A stretch of 62,004 bases of DNA from an uncultured Geobacter sp. (GTDB taxonomy: Bacteria > Desulfobacterota > Desulfuromonadia > Geobacterales > CAIOGM01): the NCBI GenBank assembly GCA_903857795.1, contig CAIOGM010000090.1, positions 1-62,004 of the forward strand. Reading direction: 5' to 3'. A model generated the notes under the pieces. That model was not told the DNA's origin. It worked only from the letters and a program-made list of their open reading frames with translations, and did not search any database. Shown piece by piece: positions 50,665 through 59,367 of this stretch (positions within the stretch are counted from its first letter, which is position 1; every line of letters begins with the position of its first letter). Made by a program: the position numbers and the translations under genes.

Positions 50665-51225
50665 CTACCCTCTCCTCTCCAGAGCCGCCGCTTTCCTCCC
50701 CCAGATGACCACGTACTGTCCCCCCGACAGAACCGTGGTAGTCAGCACGATCAGGAAGCCGCTAAAAAGTATCCCGGCTGCAGGGACGACCTCCGCATGA
50801 GTGGCCACCACCAGAAGGAGCAACCCGATCTGGGCGCAGGTGTTGGCCTTGCTGAGGAGGGTGGGACTCATATCTATGGCGCCGGCCCACTGGTAATAGA
50901 GCAGGGCGCCGCCGAAGATGAGCAGATCACGGGAGAGGATGGGGATAGCGACCCAGAGGGGGAGCAGGCCGGACCAGGTGAGAGCCAGGACCGTGGCGAG
51001 CATGAGAAGCTTGTCGGCAAGAGGATCGAGGATGGCGCCGAGTCGGGAGGATTGATTGAACCACGTGGCGATAAAGCCGTCCAGGGCGTCGGTGACCCCG
51101 GCTGCCAGGAGAAGCCAGAGTGCCCGGCTGAACTCCTCCTGAACGATGAAGAACGCCACCAGCGGCGCCAGGACCATCCGCCCCACGGTGAGAATGTTGG
51201 GTATGGTAAGGATGCGATCAGTCAT
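50665..51225 (-). CDS. pgsA: CDP-diacylglycerol-glycerol-3-phosphate phosphatidyltransferase
   Basis: A 186-residue membrane enzyme with about five helices. The CDP-alcohol phosphotransferase motif runs DALDGFIATW...GAILDPLADK; the usual Arg in DGxxAR is replaced here by Thr. It makes phosphatidylglycerol phosphate. The gene lies between a long GH13 gene and the octahaem cytochrome and is preceded by a strong hairpin, so it is probably independently transcribed. The Arg-to-Thr change leaves some doubt whether PgsA or a relative is meant. Confidence 0.85.
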   Translation of the reverse strand: MTDRILTIPNILTVGRMVLAPLVAFFIVQEEFSRALWLLLAAGVTDALDGFIATWFNQSSRLGAILDPLADKLLMLATVLALTWSGLLPLWVAIPILSRDLLIFGGALLYYQWAGAIDMSPTLLSKANTCAQIGLLLLVVATHAEVVPAAGILFSGFLIVLTTTVLSGGQYVVIWGRKAAALERRG

Positions 51226-51266
51226 GGATAACCGGCAGGTACTCCACTAAGGCGACCAGGAAGCGC

Positions 51267-51305
51267 GAAGGAGCTCCTGAACCGGGGAGATTCAGGAGCT
51301 CCTTC
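51267..51305 (-). terminator. Perfect 15-bp hairpin after the GH13 gene
   Basis: GAAGGAGCTCCTGAA/TTCAGGAGCTCCTTC with a 9-nt loop. Each arm is itself centred on GAGCTC. It lies 20 bp past the GH13 stop. No U tract. Confidence 0.7.
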
Positions 51306-51324
51306 GTCCCTTCGTGGAGCGTAA

Positions 51325-54300
51325 TTATGCTCTTTTCTCCAGCAACGCCAGGAACGGTTCCGGGCGGTAACGGGCTTTCTCCGCAGCCGCGGTGATGATC
51401 TCCACCCCCTTGTGCAGGAGGGTCATCCGGACCAACAGCTCCTCTGTGTCGACCCGACCGGAGAGGTCGCCGCTCATCTCGGCCAGGAAGAGCCACCGGA
51501 GCAGCAACTCCAGCCGCTCCTTGTTGAACCAGCTCTCGCCGCCGCTCTCATGGACAAGGACAAACGATCGGACCTCCTGGTCGTCGAACAGCTCCGCGGT
51601 CCGCTCGGCGGCGTCGGAGTCATCCCACGCCGTAAAGTATCCGGACTGATTCATGAGGAGCGCCATGAGAAGCCCCTCCCCCCCCTCGTTCCGGGGGAGC
51701 AGTTCACCGGCAGAGACGGGGATGTTGCCAAGGAACTCGGCGACAACCCGCTTCAGCCCGAACCGGTCGAAGAGTTCGGCCGCACCCTCGACCTTCGTCC
51801 CCATCCGCCGGAAGAGTCGGGAGAGGAAGAGGAAGGCGCGTCCCGCCGTCGACTCCAGCGGCTCTCGTACAAAATTGAGGATCTCGCCATGGCTCTTCCC
51901 GGTTGCCCGGTAGAGAAGCAGGCACTTCACCTCATCCAGATCCTCCAGGAGGAGCTGGACCGCTTCTGGGGGAGAGACGGCGCCGCCATGCCCCGCCACT
52001 GCCCCATAGAAACAGAGAGCCTGTTTCGCCAGGAGTGTCTGCAGCTCCAGTTCCCCGATCGGGGCGCTCTCCCCATCGAAGTAGCCCTCCAGAAGCGGCA
52101 GGAGTGTTGTACAGAGATCGCGACAGGGGGTGATCACATTTTCGTACTGTACCAGCTTGAACTCTTCCGCCATGCTGACCACCGGCCGGTTTCCCAGCCT
52201 CTGGCAGAGTTTTCCCCAGTTGCCGTACTCATCGTCCCAGATGACCTGGAAGTCCAGGAAGGCGTGGTACTCGTACCCGGTCAGCTCCACGAAGAGTCCC
52301 TTCTCCACCAGCTCCCTGCCGTGACGGAGGTACTCCATTCCGTTAGCAGCATTACGGAAGAGATAGTAGTGCCGACCGTCGCCGTTGAGTTCCAGGGCCT
52401 CGCCGAGACTCTTCCGGACGAGAACCGTCTCCCCATCTCCCCCCTTCACCCCGATGGCGGTGGAGACGTTGATCCATCCGGCGGTGTCGCCGTAGCGGTT
52501 GTTGTAGAGGACGATCCCCCGCTCGTCGCCGAAGCGGTTGGAGTAGGCAAAGACATTCTCGTCAACGTTGTCGCCGTTCCAGAAGTCGTAGAAGACGAAG
52601 TTCTCGGCGCCGCTGAAGAGCCGGCGGCGTTTCATGAGCGGGAAGACCCGCTCCTCGTGAACCTTGATCAGATGCTCGTCCGGCGTCTCGTCCCAGTAGG
52701 CCCGGCGGTACTCCATGCCGTACTTCTCGTGGAACCCTTCCACCTGGCCGTGACCGACCATGGGAAGCCCCGGCATGGTGACCAGGAGCACGGCGGCGCC
52801 GATGTACTTCCCTTCCTTGCCGAACTGCTCCACGGCGGTCCGCTCGTCCGGATTGTTCATGAAGTTGACGAACCGCTTGAGGACCTCCGGATTGAACTCC
52901 AGGACGTTCTTCACGGTCTGGCGATACTTGGCGTTCTCCTCCATCTTGAGCATATTCATGAAGGCGGAGTTGTAGACCCGGTGCATCCCCAGAGTCCGGA
53001 CGAAGTACCCCTCCATGAGCCAGAACGCCTCGGCCAGGAGCAGGGTGTCCGGCGCCTCAGCCGCGACCCGGTCCACCACCTCGCGCCAGAACTCCACCGG
53101 GAAGACCCGCTCGAACTCCTCGCGGGTCATGGCGTGCTCGGCCCGGGACGGCACTCCGCCACCGAGACCCGGTTGGGGGAACCAGAGCCGCTGGAAATGC
53201 TTCTTGGCCAGGGTCATGGCAGCGTCGAACCGGATGATGGGGAAGTTGCGGGCCACATGGATGATGGTCTGGATGACCGCCTCCCGCACCTCGGGGATCA
53301 GATAGTTGAGCTGGGCCGTGTCGTTCCACGGGATGCTCGTACCATCGTTGCCGTGGTAGATGTAGCGGGTCCGGCCGGTGTTGTGCTCATAATGCTTGAA
53401 GACCACCCCCGCATCGCTCCGGCGCCAGTAGCCGTCCTCGATGTGGATGCTGATGTGGGACGCGGACGAGAGGTCCGGACCGTCGAAGCTGTAGGAGGGG
53501 TACGGCGGGTAATCCAGCTGGACGAACCAGTCGGGATGTTCCTGGACCCATTTTGAGTAGATCCCCGTGTGGTTGGGAACCATATCGGCGGAGAGGCGGA
53601 TCCCCCGGCGACGGCACCTGTCACGCAGGAGCTCCAGGGCCGGTTGCCCTCCAAGGTCTGCGGCGATGACATAGTCATAGAGGGAGTAGGCCGAGGCCTC
53701 GGCGTCGTGGTTGCCGCAGAGGTGTTTGATCTGCTTGGAGGCGGGAGAACGCTCCCAGATGCCGATGAGCCAGAGGCCGGTAAAGCCCCAGCGCTGGAGC
53801 CGGTCCAACTCCACGTCGGGGATCTCGTCCAGCCGGTTGATGGGGCGGCCGTATTTTTTCGTCATCTGGTCCAGCCAGACATAGACCATCTTGGCCAGGA
53901 GGACTACGTTGGACATCCAGTCGGCGTCCTGGGAGAACGCCTCCGGCTCAGGATAATGGTCGTCGTAGACGGCGGAACCGTACCGCCCCCCTTTGCCGCC
54001 GGCGCCGGCGCCGAACTCCAGCACCTCCGGCGGTCCCGGCGCCCCCCAATACTCACGCTCCTCCTCGGTCATGATGTCGAAGGCGGTGAGCATCTCGGTG
54101 AGGAGCTCCTTGGGAAGGAGGGACGACCAGCGGCTCTTGATATACTCCATCTGACCCGAGAGGGAGTCGGGACAGGCGCGCAGCGGTGCTCTCAGCAGCT
54201 CCATGAGGGGCAATGCCAGGGATTTGAAGGGGGGCGCCGCGGCCAGCTGCTTGTCGAGGGCGCCCACCAGGGGCCGGAAGGGGGCTGCCTGGGCCAGGAG

Positions 54301-54828
54301 GGTGTCGTCAACCAGGATGCGGAAGGAGTCTATGGCCCGGTTCTCACCTGCCAGGGTCAGGAGGATGAACTCCTTCACCAGGCTCTTTTTACGAAGGTTA
54401 TCGCTGCCATCACCGGCCAGGTACTCCGCCGGACTCTCCGTACCGGCCATCATGGCGGCATTGGGGAAGTGCCCACAGAACGCCTCGGCCACACCGGCGA
54501 AGCCCGCCGACTGTAATGGATACTCCGCCACCGTCAGCGACCGCTCCAGGAGCGTGGGTTGCTGCTCGTCCAGGTAGGAATCAGCGAGATAGCGGAAGAT
54601 TTTGGACATGAGGGCATAGAGATTCAGCTGCCCGGCCGGGACCCAGCGCCCTTGCGCCTCGGGGCGTTTGTTGAGATAGGCCGCCAGGGTGCGGTAGACC
54701 ATCATGGGGGGGAGTTGGGGGGCATGGCGGCGGAGGATCTCGAACTCCGGCCGGACCTCCTGCCAGACCCCTTGGGCTACCTGAATATGATGGGGGAAAT
54801 AGATCTCGGTGCGACGGCGCGTGGTCAT
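51325..54828 (-). CDS. Large GH13 alpha-glucan enzyme
   Basis: A 1167-residue protein. The central GH13 barrel has region I DMVPNHTG, region II IRFDAAMT (nucleophile Asp), region III LLLAEAFW (acid/base Glu), and region IV FMNNPDE, where the usual NHD is NPD, as in the NTPD of GlgE maltosyltransferases. A long helical N-terminal part (about 300 residues) and a C-terminal part of about 380 residues have no recognised domain. No signal peptide is present, so it acts in the cytoplasm, probably on glycogen or maltodextrin, perhaps as a transferase. A promoter lies about 105 bp upstream. Confidence 0.85.
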   Translation of the reverse strand: MTTRRRTEIYFPHHIQVAQGVWQEVRPEFEILRRHAPQLPPMMVYRTLAAYLNKRPEAQGRWVPAGQLNLYALMSKIFRYLADSYLDEQQPTLLERSLTVAEYPLQSAGFAGVAEAFCGHFPNAAMMAGTESPAEYLAGDGSDNLRKKSLVKEFILLTLAGENRAIDSFRILVDDTLLAQAAPFRPLVGALDKQLAAAPPFKSLALPLMELLRAPLRACPDSLSGQMEYIKSRWSSLLPKELLTEMLTAFDIMTEEEREYWGAPGPPEVLEFGAGAGGKGGRYGSAVYDDHYPEPEAFSQDADWMSNVVLLAKMVYVWLDQMTKKYGRPINRLDEIPDVELDRLQRWGFTGLWLIGIWERSPASKQIKHLCGNHDAEASAYSLYDYVIAADLGGQPALELLRDRCRRRGIRLSADMVPNHTGIYSKWVQEHPDWFVQLDYPPYPSYSFDGPDLSSASHISIHIEDGYWRRSDAGVVFKHYEHNTGRTRYIYHGNDGTSIPWNDTAQLNYLIPEVREAVIQTIIHVARNFPIIRFDAAMTLAKKHFQRLWFPQPGLGGGVPSRAEHAMTREEFERVFPVEFWREVVDRVAAEAPDTLLLAEAFWLMEGYFVRTLGMHRVYNSAFMNMLKMEENAKYRQTVKNVLEFNPEVLKRFVNFMNNPDERTAVEQFGKEGKYIGAAVLLVTMPGLPMVGHGQVEGFHEKYGMEYRRAYWDETPDEHLIKVHEERVFPLMKRRRLFSGAENFVFYDFWNGDNVDENVFAYSNRFGDERGIVLYNNRYGDTAGWINVSTAIGVKGGDGETVLVRKSLGEALELNGDGRHYYLFRNAANGMEYLRHGRELVEKGLFVELTGYEYHAFLDFQVIWDDEYGNWGKLCQRLGNRPVVSMAEEFKLVQYENVITPCRDLCTTLLPLLEGYFDGESAPIGELELQTLLAKQALCFYGAVAGHGGAVSPPEAVQLLLEDLDEVKCLLLYRATGKSHGEILNFVREPLESTAGRAFLFLSRLFRRMGTKVEGAAELFDRFGLKRVVAEFLGNIPVSAGELLPRNEGGEGLLMALLMNQSGYFTAWDDSDAAERTAELFDDQEVRSFVLVHESGGESWFNKERLELLLRWLFLAEMSGDLSGRVDTEELLVRMTLLHKGVEIITAAAEKARYRPEPFLALLEKRA

Positions 54829-54931
54829 AGTCTACCTGCCTTCATGGGTGATGGTAACCGCCGGCGACGGCTTGGCCGATCCGGAGGAGCCGCAGGGAAG
54901 AGTCCCGTGGAGCGAAAAATTACTCCGCGTT

Positions 54932-54960
54932 AAACTACATGAGGCGAAAGCGTAAGTCAA
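54932..54960 (-). promoter_or_regulatory. GH13 gene promoter
   Basis: On the minus strand, TTGACT (54955-54960) and TAGTTT (54932-54937) are 17 bp apart. The GTAGTTTA block also occurs upstream of the transcarboxylase operon. Confidence 0.6.
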
Positions 54961-55001
54961 CAACGGAAGGGGGATGGACCGTGAGCGGGGTGATTACAAT
55001 C

Positions 55002-55031
55002 AAGAGGGGGAGCCGATCGGCTCCCCCTCTT
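55002..55031. terminator. Symmetrical terminator of the transcarboxylase operon
   Basis: AAGAGGGGGAGCC/GGCTCCCCCTCTT is a perfect 13-bp inverted repeat with a 4-nt loop; flanking TGATT/AATCA bases can extend it. It starts 5 bp after the last gene of the operon. The symmetry would let it stop transcription from either side. Confidence 0.8.
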
Positions 55032-55035
55032 GTGA

Positions 55036-55410
55036 TTACTCTTCCGACTCGCCCTGACGGACGATTACCTCTTCGGCTGCGCCGATGTACTGTAGATAGA
55101 GCCGTACATCGACGCTGTACTCGTCTCCGATCAAGGTTACGATCTCTTCCCTGATCTTTTTGGCCCGATTAGTCCGGTCGGCCTGGCGCGGGTCGTTCAG
55201 TCCGGCATAGATGAGCACGTGGATATTCTTCCCCACATCGCGGCGGCTGGCCTCGATGAAGTGCAGGGAGATCTGCTGAGCCTCAAGCAGCGCCAGGTTC
55301 CCTCCGGGAACGCGGAGGACATCCGCGACTATGGTCGGGAGGTTTGCCTGAATCTGATCGAGGGCGGCATCCGAGACTATCTTCTGGTGAAAGATCACTG
55401 TTTGCAGCAT
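55036..55410 (-). CDS. Unknown protein in the transcarboxylase operon
   Basis: A 124-residue soluble protein starting MLQTVIFHQKIVSDAALDQI. The alternation of strands and helices (ISLHFIEASRRDVGKNIHVL, later DRTNRAKKIREEIVTLIG) is reminiscent of tautomerase-fold proteins, but the catalytic N-terminal Pro is absent. AAAGGAG precedes the ATG, and the gene is 40 bp after the biotin carrier gene, just before the operon terminator. I do not recognise the family. The operon position suggests a role linked to carboxyl transfer. Confidence 0.7.
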   Translation of the reverse strand: MLQTVIFHQKIVSDAALDQIQANLPTIVADVLRVPGGNLALLEAQQISLHFIEASRRDVGKNIHVLIYAGLNDPRQADRTNRAKKIREEIVTLIGDEYSVDVRLYLQYIGAAEEVIVRQGESEE

Positions 55411-55450
55411 GGGTTAACTCTCCTTTGCTCTGTGGTGGTCGACAGCAGGC

Positions 55451-55846
55451 TCACTGAAATTCGATGAGAGCCTGGCCCCCTTTTACCGCCTCTCCCGGCG
55501 AAGCCATGATTTTTTTGACGGTCCCGGCGGTATGGGCGGTGATATTGGTCTCCATCTTCATCGCCTCCAGCACGACCAGCAGATCGTCCACCTGAAGCTT
55601 CTGCCCCACCTGAACATTGACCCGCTGCACGACTCCGGCTATGGGGCTGCGGCAGACCTTGTCATCAGGCAGGCCATCACCGGCAGGCGCCGGCGCCGGA
55701 GATTGGAGCGGCGCGACGATCACCGGCCGCGACTGGATGGTGGAGGTCGGTTCCGGGAACGAGGCCGGCATCCGGAGCTCTTCCCCCTCCGTCACCTCCA
55801 CATCCACCACATATTTCTTCCCGTCTATGGTCAGGGTCAACTGCAC
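55451..55846 (-). CDS. Biotin carboxyl carrier (1.3S-type) subunit
   Basis: A 131-residue biotinyl protein. It has an N-terminal strand pair (LTLTIDGKKYVVDVEV), an Ala/Pro-rich hinge (residues about 45-58), and a biotinyl domain with EAMKMET, in which K97 is the biotin site. This size and layout match the 1.3S subunit of transcarboxylase or the gamma subunit of biotin-dependent decarboxylases. GTG 55846 with AAGGAG 8 nt upstream is the start; the longer frame overlaps the upstream small gene. Confidence 0.9.
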   Translation of the reverse strand: MQLTLTIDGKKYVVDVEVTEGEELRMPASFPEPTSTIQSRPVIVAPLQSPAPAPAGDGLPDDKVCRSPIAGVVQRVNVQVGQKLQVDDLLVVLEAMKMETNITAHTAGTVKKIMASPGEAVKGGQALIEFQ

Positions 55847-55862
55847 GCTATGACTCCTTTTG

Positions 55863-56045
55863 CTATTTGGTTGTGCTGAAGGTGTGGGACGTCTGGATGG
55901 AGACCCGCCCCAGCTGTGACCAGGAGCTCGGCCCCTGGTCGTTGATGAAGCGGGCCCGGCGAATCCGGACATTTTTCCCCAGATAGGCGGCAATGGCCGC
56001 CGACATGATGATCAGCAGTTCCGGTGTTATTTCCGGCTCGGACAT
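55863..56045 (-). CDS. Small (60-residue) carboxylase-associated subunit
   Basis: A 60-residue protein, MSEPEITPELLIIMSAAIAA at the start, one amphipathic helix, then NVRIRRARFI and SSWSQLGRVSIQTSH. The end, SxWxxxGR, is like small proteins encoded between the carboxyltransferase and biotin carrier in other acyl-CoA carboxylase or decarboxylase operons (epsilon/delta-like). GGGAG precedes the ATG. It probably helps assembly of the complex. Too short to be certain. Confidence 0.65.
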   Translation of the reverse strand: MSEPEITPELLIIMSAAIAAYLGKNVRIRRARFINDQGPSSWSQLGRVSIQTSHTFSTTK

Positions 56046-56064
56046 GGTTTCTCCCGTCTGGACG

Positions 56065-57609
56065 CTACAGGGGAATCAGGCCATGTTTCTTCTGGGGCCT
56101 GAATTCCCGTTTGGAGTGGAGGATATCCAGCGCCATGGCCAGATAGCGGCGCGTTTCTGCCGGCTCGATGATGTCGTCCACCTGAAAACGGGCAGCCGCG
56201 GCGTAGGGGGTGGCGAAGGTCTCCCGGTACTCCCTGATCAGCTCCTGCCGGCGCAATTTAGGATCGTCGGCACTCTTGATCTCGTTTCTGAAGATCACAT
56301 CAACCGCCCCTTCCGCCCCCATGACCGCGATCTCCGCCGTAGGCCAGGAGATGACCCGGTCGGCGTCCAGATCCTTGCCGCACATGGCCAGGTAGGCGCC
56401 GCCATAGGCTTTCCTCAAGACCACCGTGAGCTTGGGCACGGTGGCTGCGGAGTAGGCGAAGAGCATCTTGGCGCCATGGCGGATGATCCCCCCATGCTCC
56501 TGCTGGACCCCGGGGAGGAACCCGGGAACGTCCACGAAGGTGATGAGCGGCATATTGAAAGCATTGCAGAAGCGGATGAAACGGGCCGCCTTGTCCGAGG
56601 CGTTGATGTCCAGCACCCCGGCCATGACGCAGGGCTGGTTGGCCACGATCCCCACCGGTCGCCCCTGGAGCCGGGCAAAGCCGATGATGATGTTAGGGGC
56701 GAAGGAGGGCTGCACCTCCATGAAGTCGCCCTGATCCATGACATGCCCGATGACCTCCCGGACGTCATAGCTCTGTTTCGGGTCCAGGGGGACCACGGAG
56801 TTCAGCCGCTTGTCGGGAAGAATTACCTCGTCAGCCTGCAACTGGGGCGGATCCTCCATGTTGTTGGCCGGAAGGAAGGAGAGGAGCCGCTTGCAGATGT
56901 TGACGGCATCCAGGTCATCCTCGGCGATAAAGTGGACCACCCCCGACAGGTTCATCTGGGCGGCCGGCCCCCCCAGCTCTTCGGCAGTTACCTCTTCACC
57001 GGTCACCGCCTTGATGACCGAGGGGCCGGTGATGAACATCCTGGCCGCCCGGGTCTGGATGACGAAATCGGTGAGGGCGGGGCTGTAGACCGCGCCGCCG
57101 GCGCAGGGGCCGCAGATGAGGGAGATCTGCGGCACCACCCCGGAGAGCATGACGTTATGGTAGAAGATTTTGCCGTAGCCGGAGAGGCTGTCTATCCCCT
57201 CCTGAATCCGGGCCCCACCCGAGTCGTTGATGAAGACGAAAGGCGACCCGGTCTTCAGTGATGCCTGCATCACCTGCACGATCTTGGCGCAGTGGACCTC
57301 GCCGGCGGCGCCCCCCCCAACGGTGAAGTCCTGGCTGGCAAGATGCACCAGCCTCCCGTTGACGGTCCCCCCTCCGGTGACCACCCCTTCGGCCGGCATC
57401 TCTTTCTCCGCCATGCCGAAGAGGGAGCAGCGATGTTTGGCGAAGAGCCCCGTCTCCTGAAAGCTGTCCTGATCCAGGAGCGCCCCCACCCGCTCGCGGG
57501 CGCTGAGACTCCCCGACTCATGCTGACGGTCGAGCCGTTCCTGCCCGCCCCCCAGCAGCAGCTCTTCCTTCCGCTGGTTCAACTCCTGTACAATCTCGTC
57601 TATGTTCAT
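56065..57609 (-). CDS. Methylmalonyl-CoA carboxyltransferase 12S subunit
   Basis: A 514-residue acyl-CoA carboxyltransferase with the two-crotonase-domain fold: the N-terminal half with NDSGGARIQEG and CGPCAGGAVYSPAL, the C-terminal half with DVPGFLPG and KAYGGAYLAM. Close to the propionyl/methylmalonyl-CoA type. In transcarboxylase the 12S subunit moves carboxyl between methylmalonyl-CoA and biotin. With the 5S and 1.3S genes around it and no biotin carboxylase, transcarboxylase is the best reading; a decarboxylase alpha subunit or PccB would look similar. Confidence 0.88.
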   Translation of the reverse strand: MNIDEIVQELNQRKEELLLGGGQERLDRQHESGSLSARERVGALLDQDSFQETGLFAKHRCSLFGMAEKEMPAEGVVTGGGTVNGRLVHLASQDFTVGGGAAGEVHCAKIVQVMQASLKTGSPFVFINDSGGARIQEGIDSLSGYGKIFYHNVMLSGVVPQISLICGPCAGGAVYSPALTDFVIQTRAARMFITGPSVIKAVTGEEVTAEELGGPAAQMNLSGVVHFIAEDDLDAVNICKRLLSFLPANNMEDPPQLQADEVILPDKRLNSVVPLDPKQSYDVREVIGHVMDQGDFMEVQPSFAPNIIIGFARLQGRPVGIVANQPCVMAGVLDINASDKAARFIRFCNAFNMPLITFVDVPGFLPGVQQEHGGIIRHGAKMLFAYSAATVPKLTVVLRKAYGGAYLAMCGKDLDADRVISWPTAEIAVMGAEGAVDVIFRNEIKSADDPKLRRQELIREYRETFATPYAAAARFQVDDIIEPAETRRYLAMALDILHSKREFRPQKKHGLIPL

Positions 57610-57660
57610 AATTTTTTTTTGCCTCAGCGGTGTTATCGGTCCCTGAGCGGAGTCGAAGGG

Positions 57661-59160
57661 TTACTGGTACGGCGCCACCGTCACCTTGTGCTGGCGACCG
57701 CTCAGGGTCACCGAGTAGGTGATGGGGCCGGTGATGGCCCCCTGATGCCCTTCAACCGGTTGAGTCTCCGACTCCCCGGTAACCGGGTCCTTCCCCAGGT
57801 TCCGCACCCCTTCGTGCCGTTCGCTGAAGAACTTGGGCGCAACTTGGGGGAAGAGAGCGTAGGTGAGGACATCCTCGTCGGTGCCATTGCAGCCGGTGAG
57901 GGCCAGCGCCTCCGCCCGGAGCTTGTCCCATTCGGGCTTCAGGAGGTCAGCCGGTCGGCAGGTGATCGGCTCCTTCCGGGCATGATCATGAGCCATCTTC
58001 ACCACGTCCGGATTCTTTTCGCCGGGAACGGCGCCGTAGTAGCCGAGCATGAGGTCGGCGAACTCGCCGGTCAGGACCTTATAACGCCCCATGAGCACAT
58101 TGAGCACCGCCTGGGTCCCCACGATCTGGCTACTGGGGGTGACCAGCGGAACAAACCCGGTATCCTTGCGAACCAGAGGAATCTCCTCCAGGACCTCTTT
58201 CATCCGGTCACCGGCCCCCTGCTGTTTCAGCTGGCTCTCCATGTTGGAGAGCATCCCGCCGGGGATCTGGCTTTTGAAAATCTCCGTCTCCACGCCGGTG
58301 ACCTGGGACTGGAACTCGCTGTATCTCCCCAGCATCGCCATGAAATGATTCTTCACCCTCAAGACCCGCTCCAGATCGACCCGGGTGGTGAAGCCGGTCC
58401 CCTCCAGCATCTCCATGAAGCTCTCCGTGGGATTGTGCCCCGGGCCCAGGCTCATGGAGCTGATGGCCGTGTCCACGCAGTCCACTCCCGCCTCCACCGC
58501 CTTCATCAGGCTGACCAGGGTGACACCGGTAGTGGCGTGCACGTGAAGGTGAAGCCGCAGCTCCGGGCCGCACGCCTCCTTGATCCCTTTTACCAGATCG
58601 AAGGCGGCCTGGGGTTTGATGAGGGCCGCCATATCCTTGATGCAGAGGGAGTCCACCCCCATATCCTGGAGCCTGCGGGCCTGATCCACGAAGAGCGCGG
58701 TGGTATGGATGGGGCTGACCGTATAGGAGATGGTCCCCTGGGCGTGCTTGCCGGTTTTCTTCACCGCCCTGACCGAGCTCTCGATGTTGCGCAGGTCGTT
58801 GAGGGCGTCGAAGATCCGGAAGACATCGATGCCGTTCTCCGCCGACTTCCGGCAGAAGCGCTCCACCACCTCGTCCTGGTAGTGGCGGTACCCCAGGAGG
58901 TTCTGCCCCCGTAAGAGCATCTGTAGCGGGGTCTTGGGCATGAGCCGCTTGAAGGTGCGGAGCCGCTCCCACGGGTCCTCGTTCAGGTAGCGGATGCAGG
59001 AGTCGTAGGTGGCCCCGCCCCAGCACTCCAGAGACCAGTAGCCGGCTTCGTCCAGTTCGGCGCAGGCGCCGGTCATGTCGTCGATCCCCAGCCGGGTGGC
59101 GATGAGACTCTGGTGGGCGTCCCGCAGGGCAAGTTCGGTAATATCAATGATTCGATCCAT
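57661..59160 (-). CDS. Transcarboxylase 5S (pyruvate/oxaloacetate) subunit
   Basis: A 499-residue carboxyltransferase of the pyruvate carboxylase/oxaloacetate decarboxylase type. It has ALRDAHQSLIATR, the carboxylated-lysine site CIKDMAALIKP, and the metal site HLHVHATTG. It ends (SVTLSGRQHKVTVAPYQ) without the fused biotinyl domain of OadA or PycB, as in the Propionibacterium 5S subunit. It would move carboxyl between oxaloacetate and pyruvate via the separate 1.3S protein. GGAG precedes the ATG. First gene of the operon. Confidence 0.88.
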   Translation of the reverse strand: MDRIIDITELALRDAHQSLIATRLGIDDMTGACAELDEAGYWSLECWGGATYDSCIRYLNEDPWERLRTFKRLMPKTPLQMLLRGQNLLGYRHYQDEVVERFCRKSAENGIDVFRIFDALNDLRNIESSVRAVKKTGKHAQGTISYTVSPIHTTALFVDQARRLQDMGVDSLCIKDMAALIKPQAAFDLVKGIKEACGPELRLHLHVHATTGVTLVSLMKAVEAGVDCVDTAISSMSLGPGHNPTESFMEMLEGTGFTTRVDLERVLRVKNHFMAMLGRYSEFQSQVTGVETEIFKSQIPGGMLSNMESQLKQQGAGDRMKEVLEEIPLVRKDTGFVPLVTPSSQIVGTQAVLNVLMGRYKVLTGEFADLMLGYYGAVPGEKNPDVVKMAHDHARKEPITCRPADLLKPEWDKLRAEALALTGCNGTDEDVLTYALFPQVAPKFFSERHEGVRNLGKDPVTGESETQPVEGHQGAITGPITYSVTLSGRQHKVTVAPYQ

Positions 59161-59214
59161 GGTGACTCCACTCTCGTGCGCTCAGATCGGGCGCTGTAGC
59201 ATCAGACAGGCGGT

Positions 59215-59244
59215 AAACTACATCCAGTTCAGGCTGAAGCGCAA
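59215..59244 (-). promoter_or_regulatory. Transcarboxylase operon promoter
   Basis: On the minus strand, TTGCGC (59239-59244) and TAGTTT (59215-59220) are 18 bp apart; the -10 and flank match the GH13 promoter. It is 55 bp upstream of the 5S ATG. The -35 box is weak. Confidence 0.45.
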
Positions 59245-59367
59245 GCAAATTAATGTAAATCGAACATTAGGTCAATCTCTGGAGAGTGGAATGAATTGAC
59301 ACCGGTGCTCTGCTGCTGGTACATCTAAGCGGCGTTTCACACACCTTATCGGAAAAGGACCTTCCCC

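Noticed and set aside
51412-53556. 714-codon frame opposite the GH13 gene
   Set aside because: Shadow of the GH13 catalytic region; composition and position explain it.
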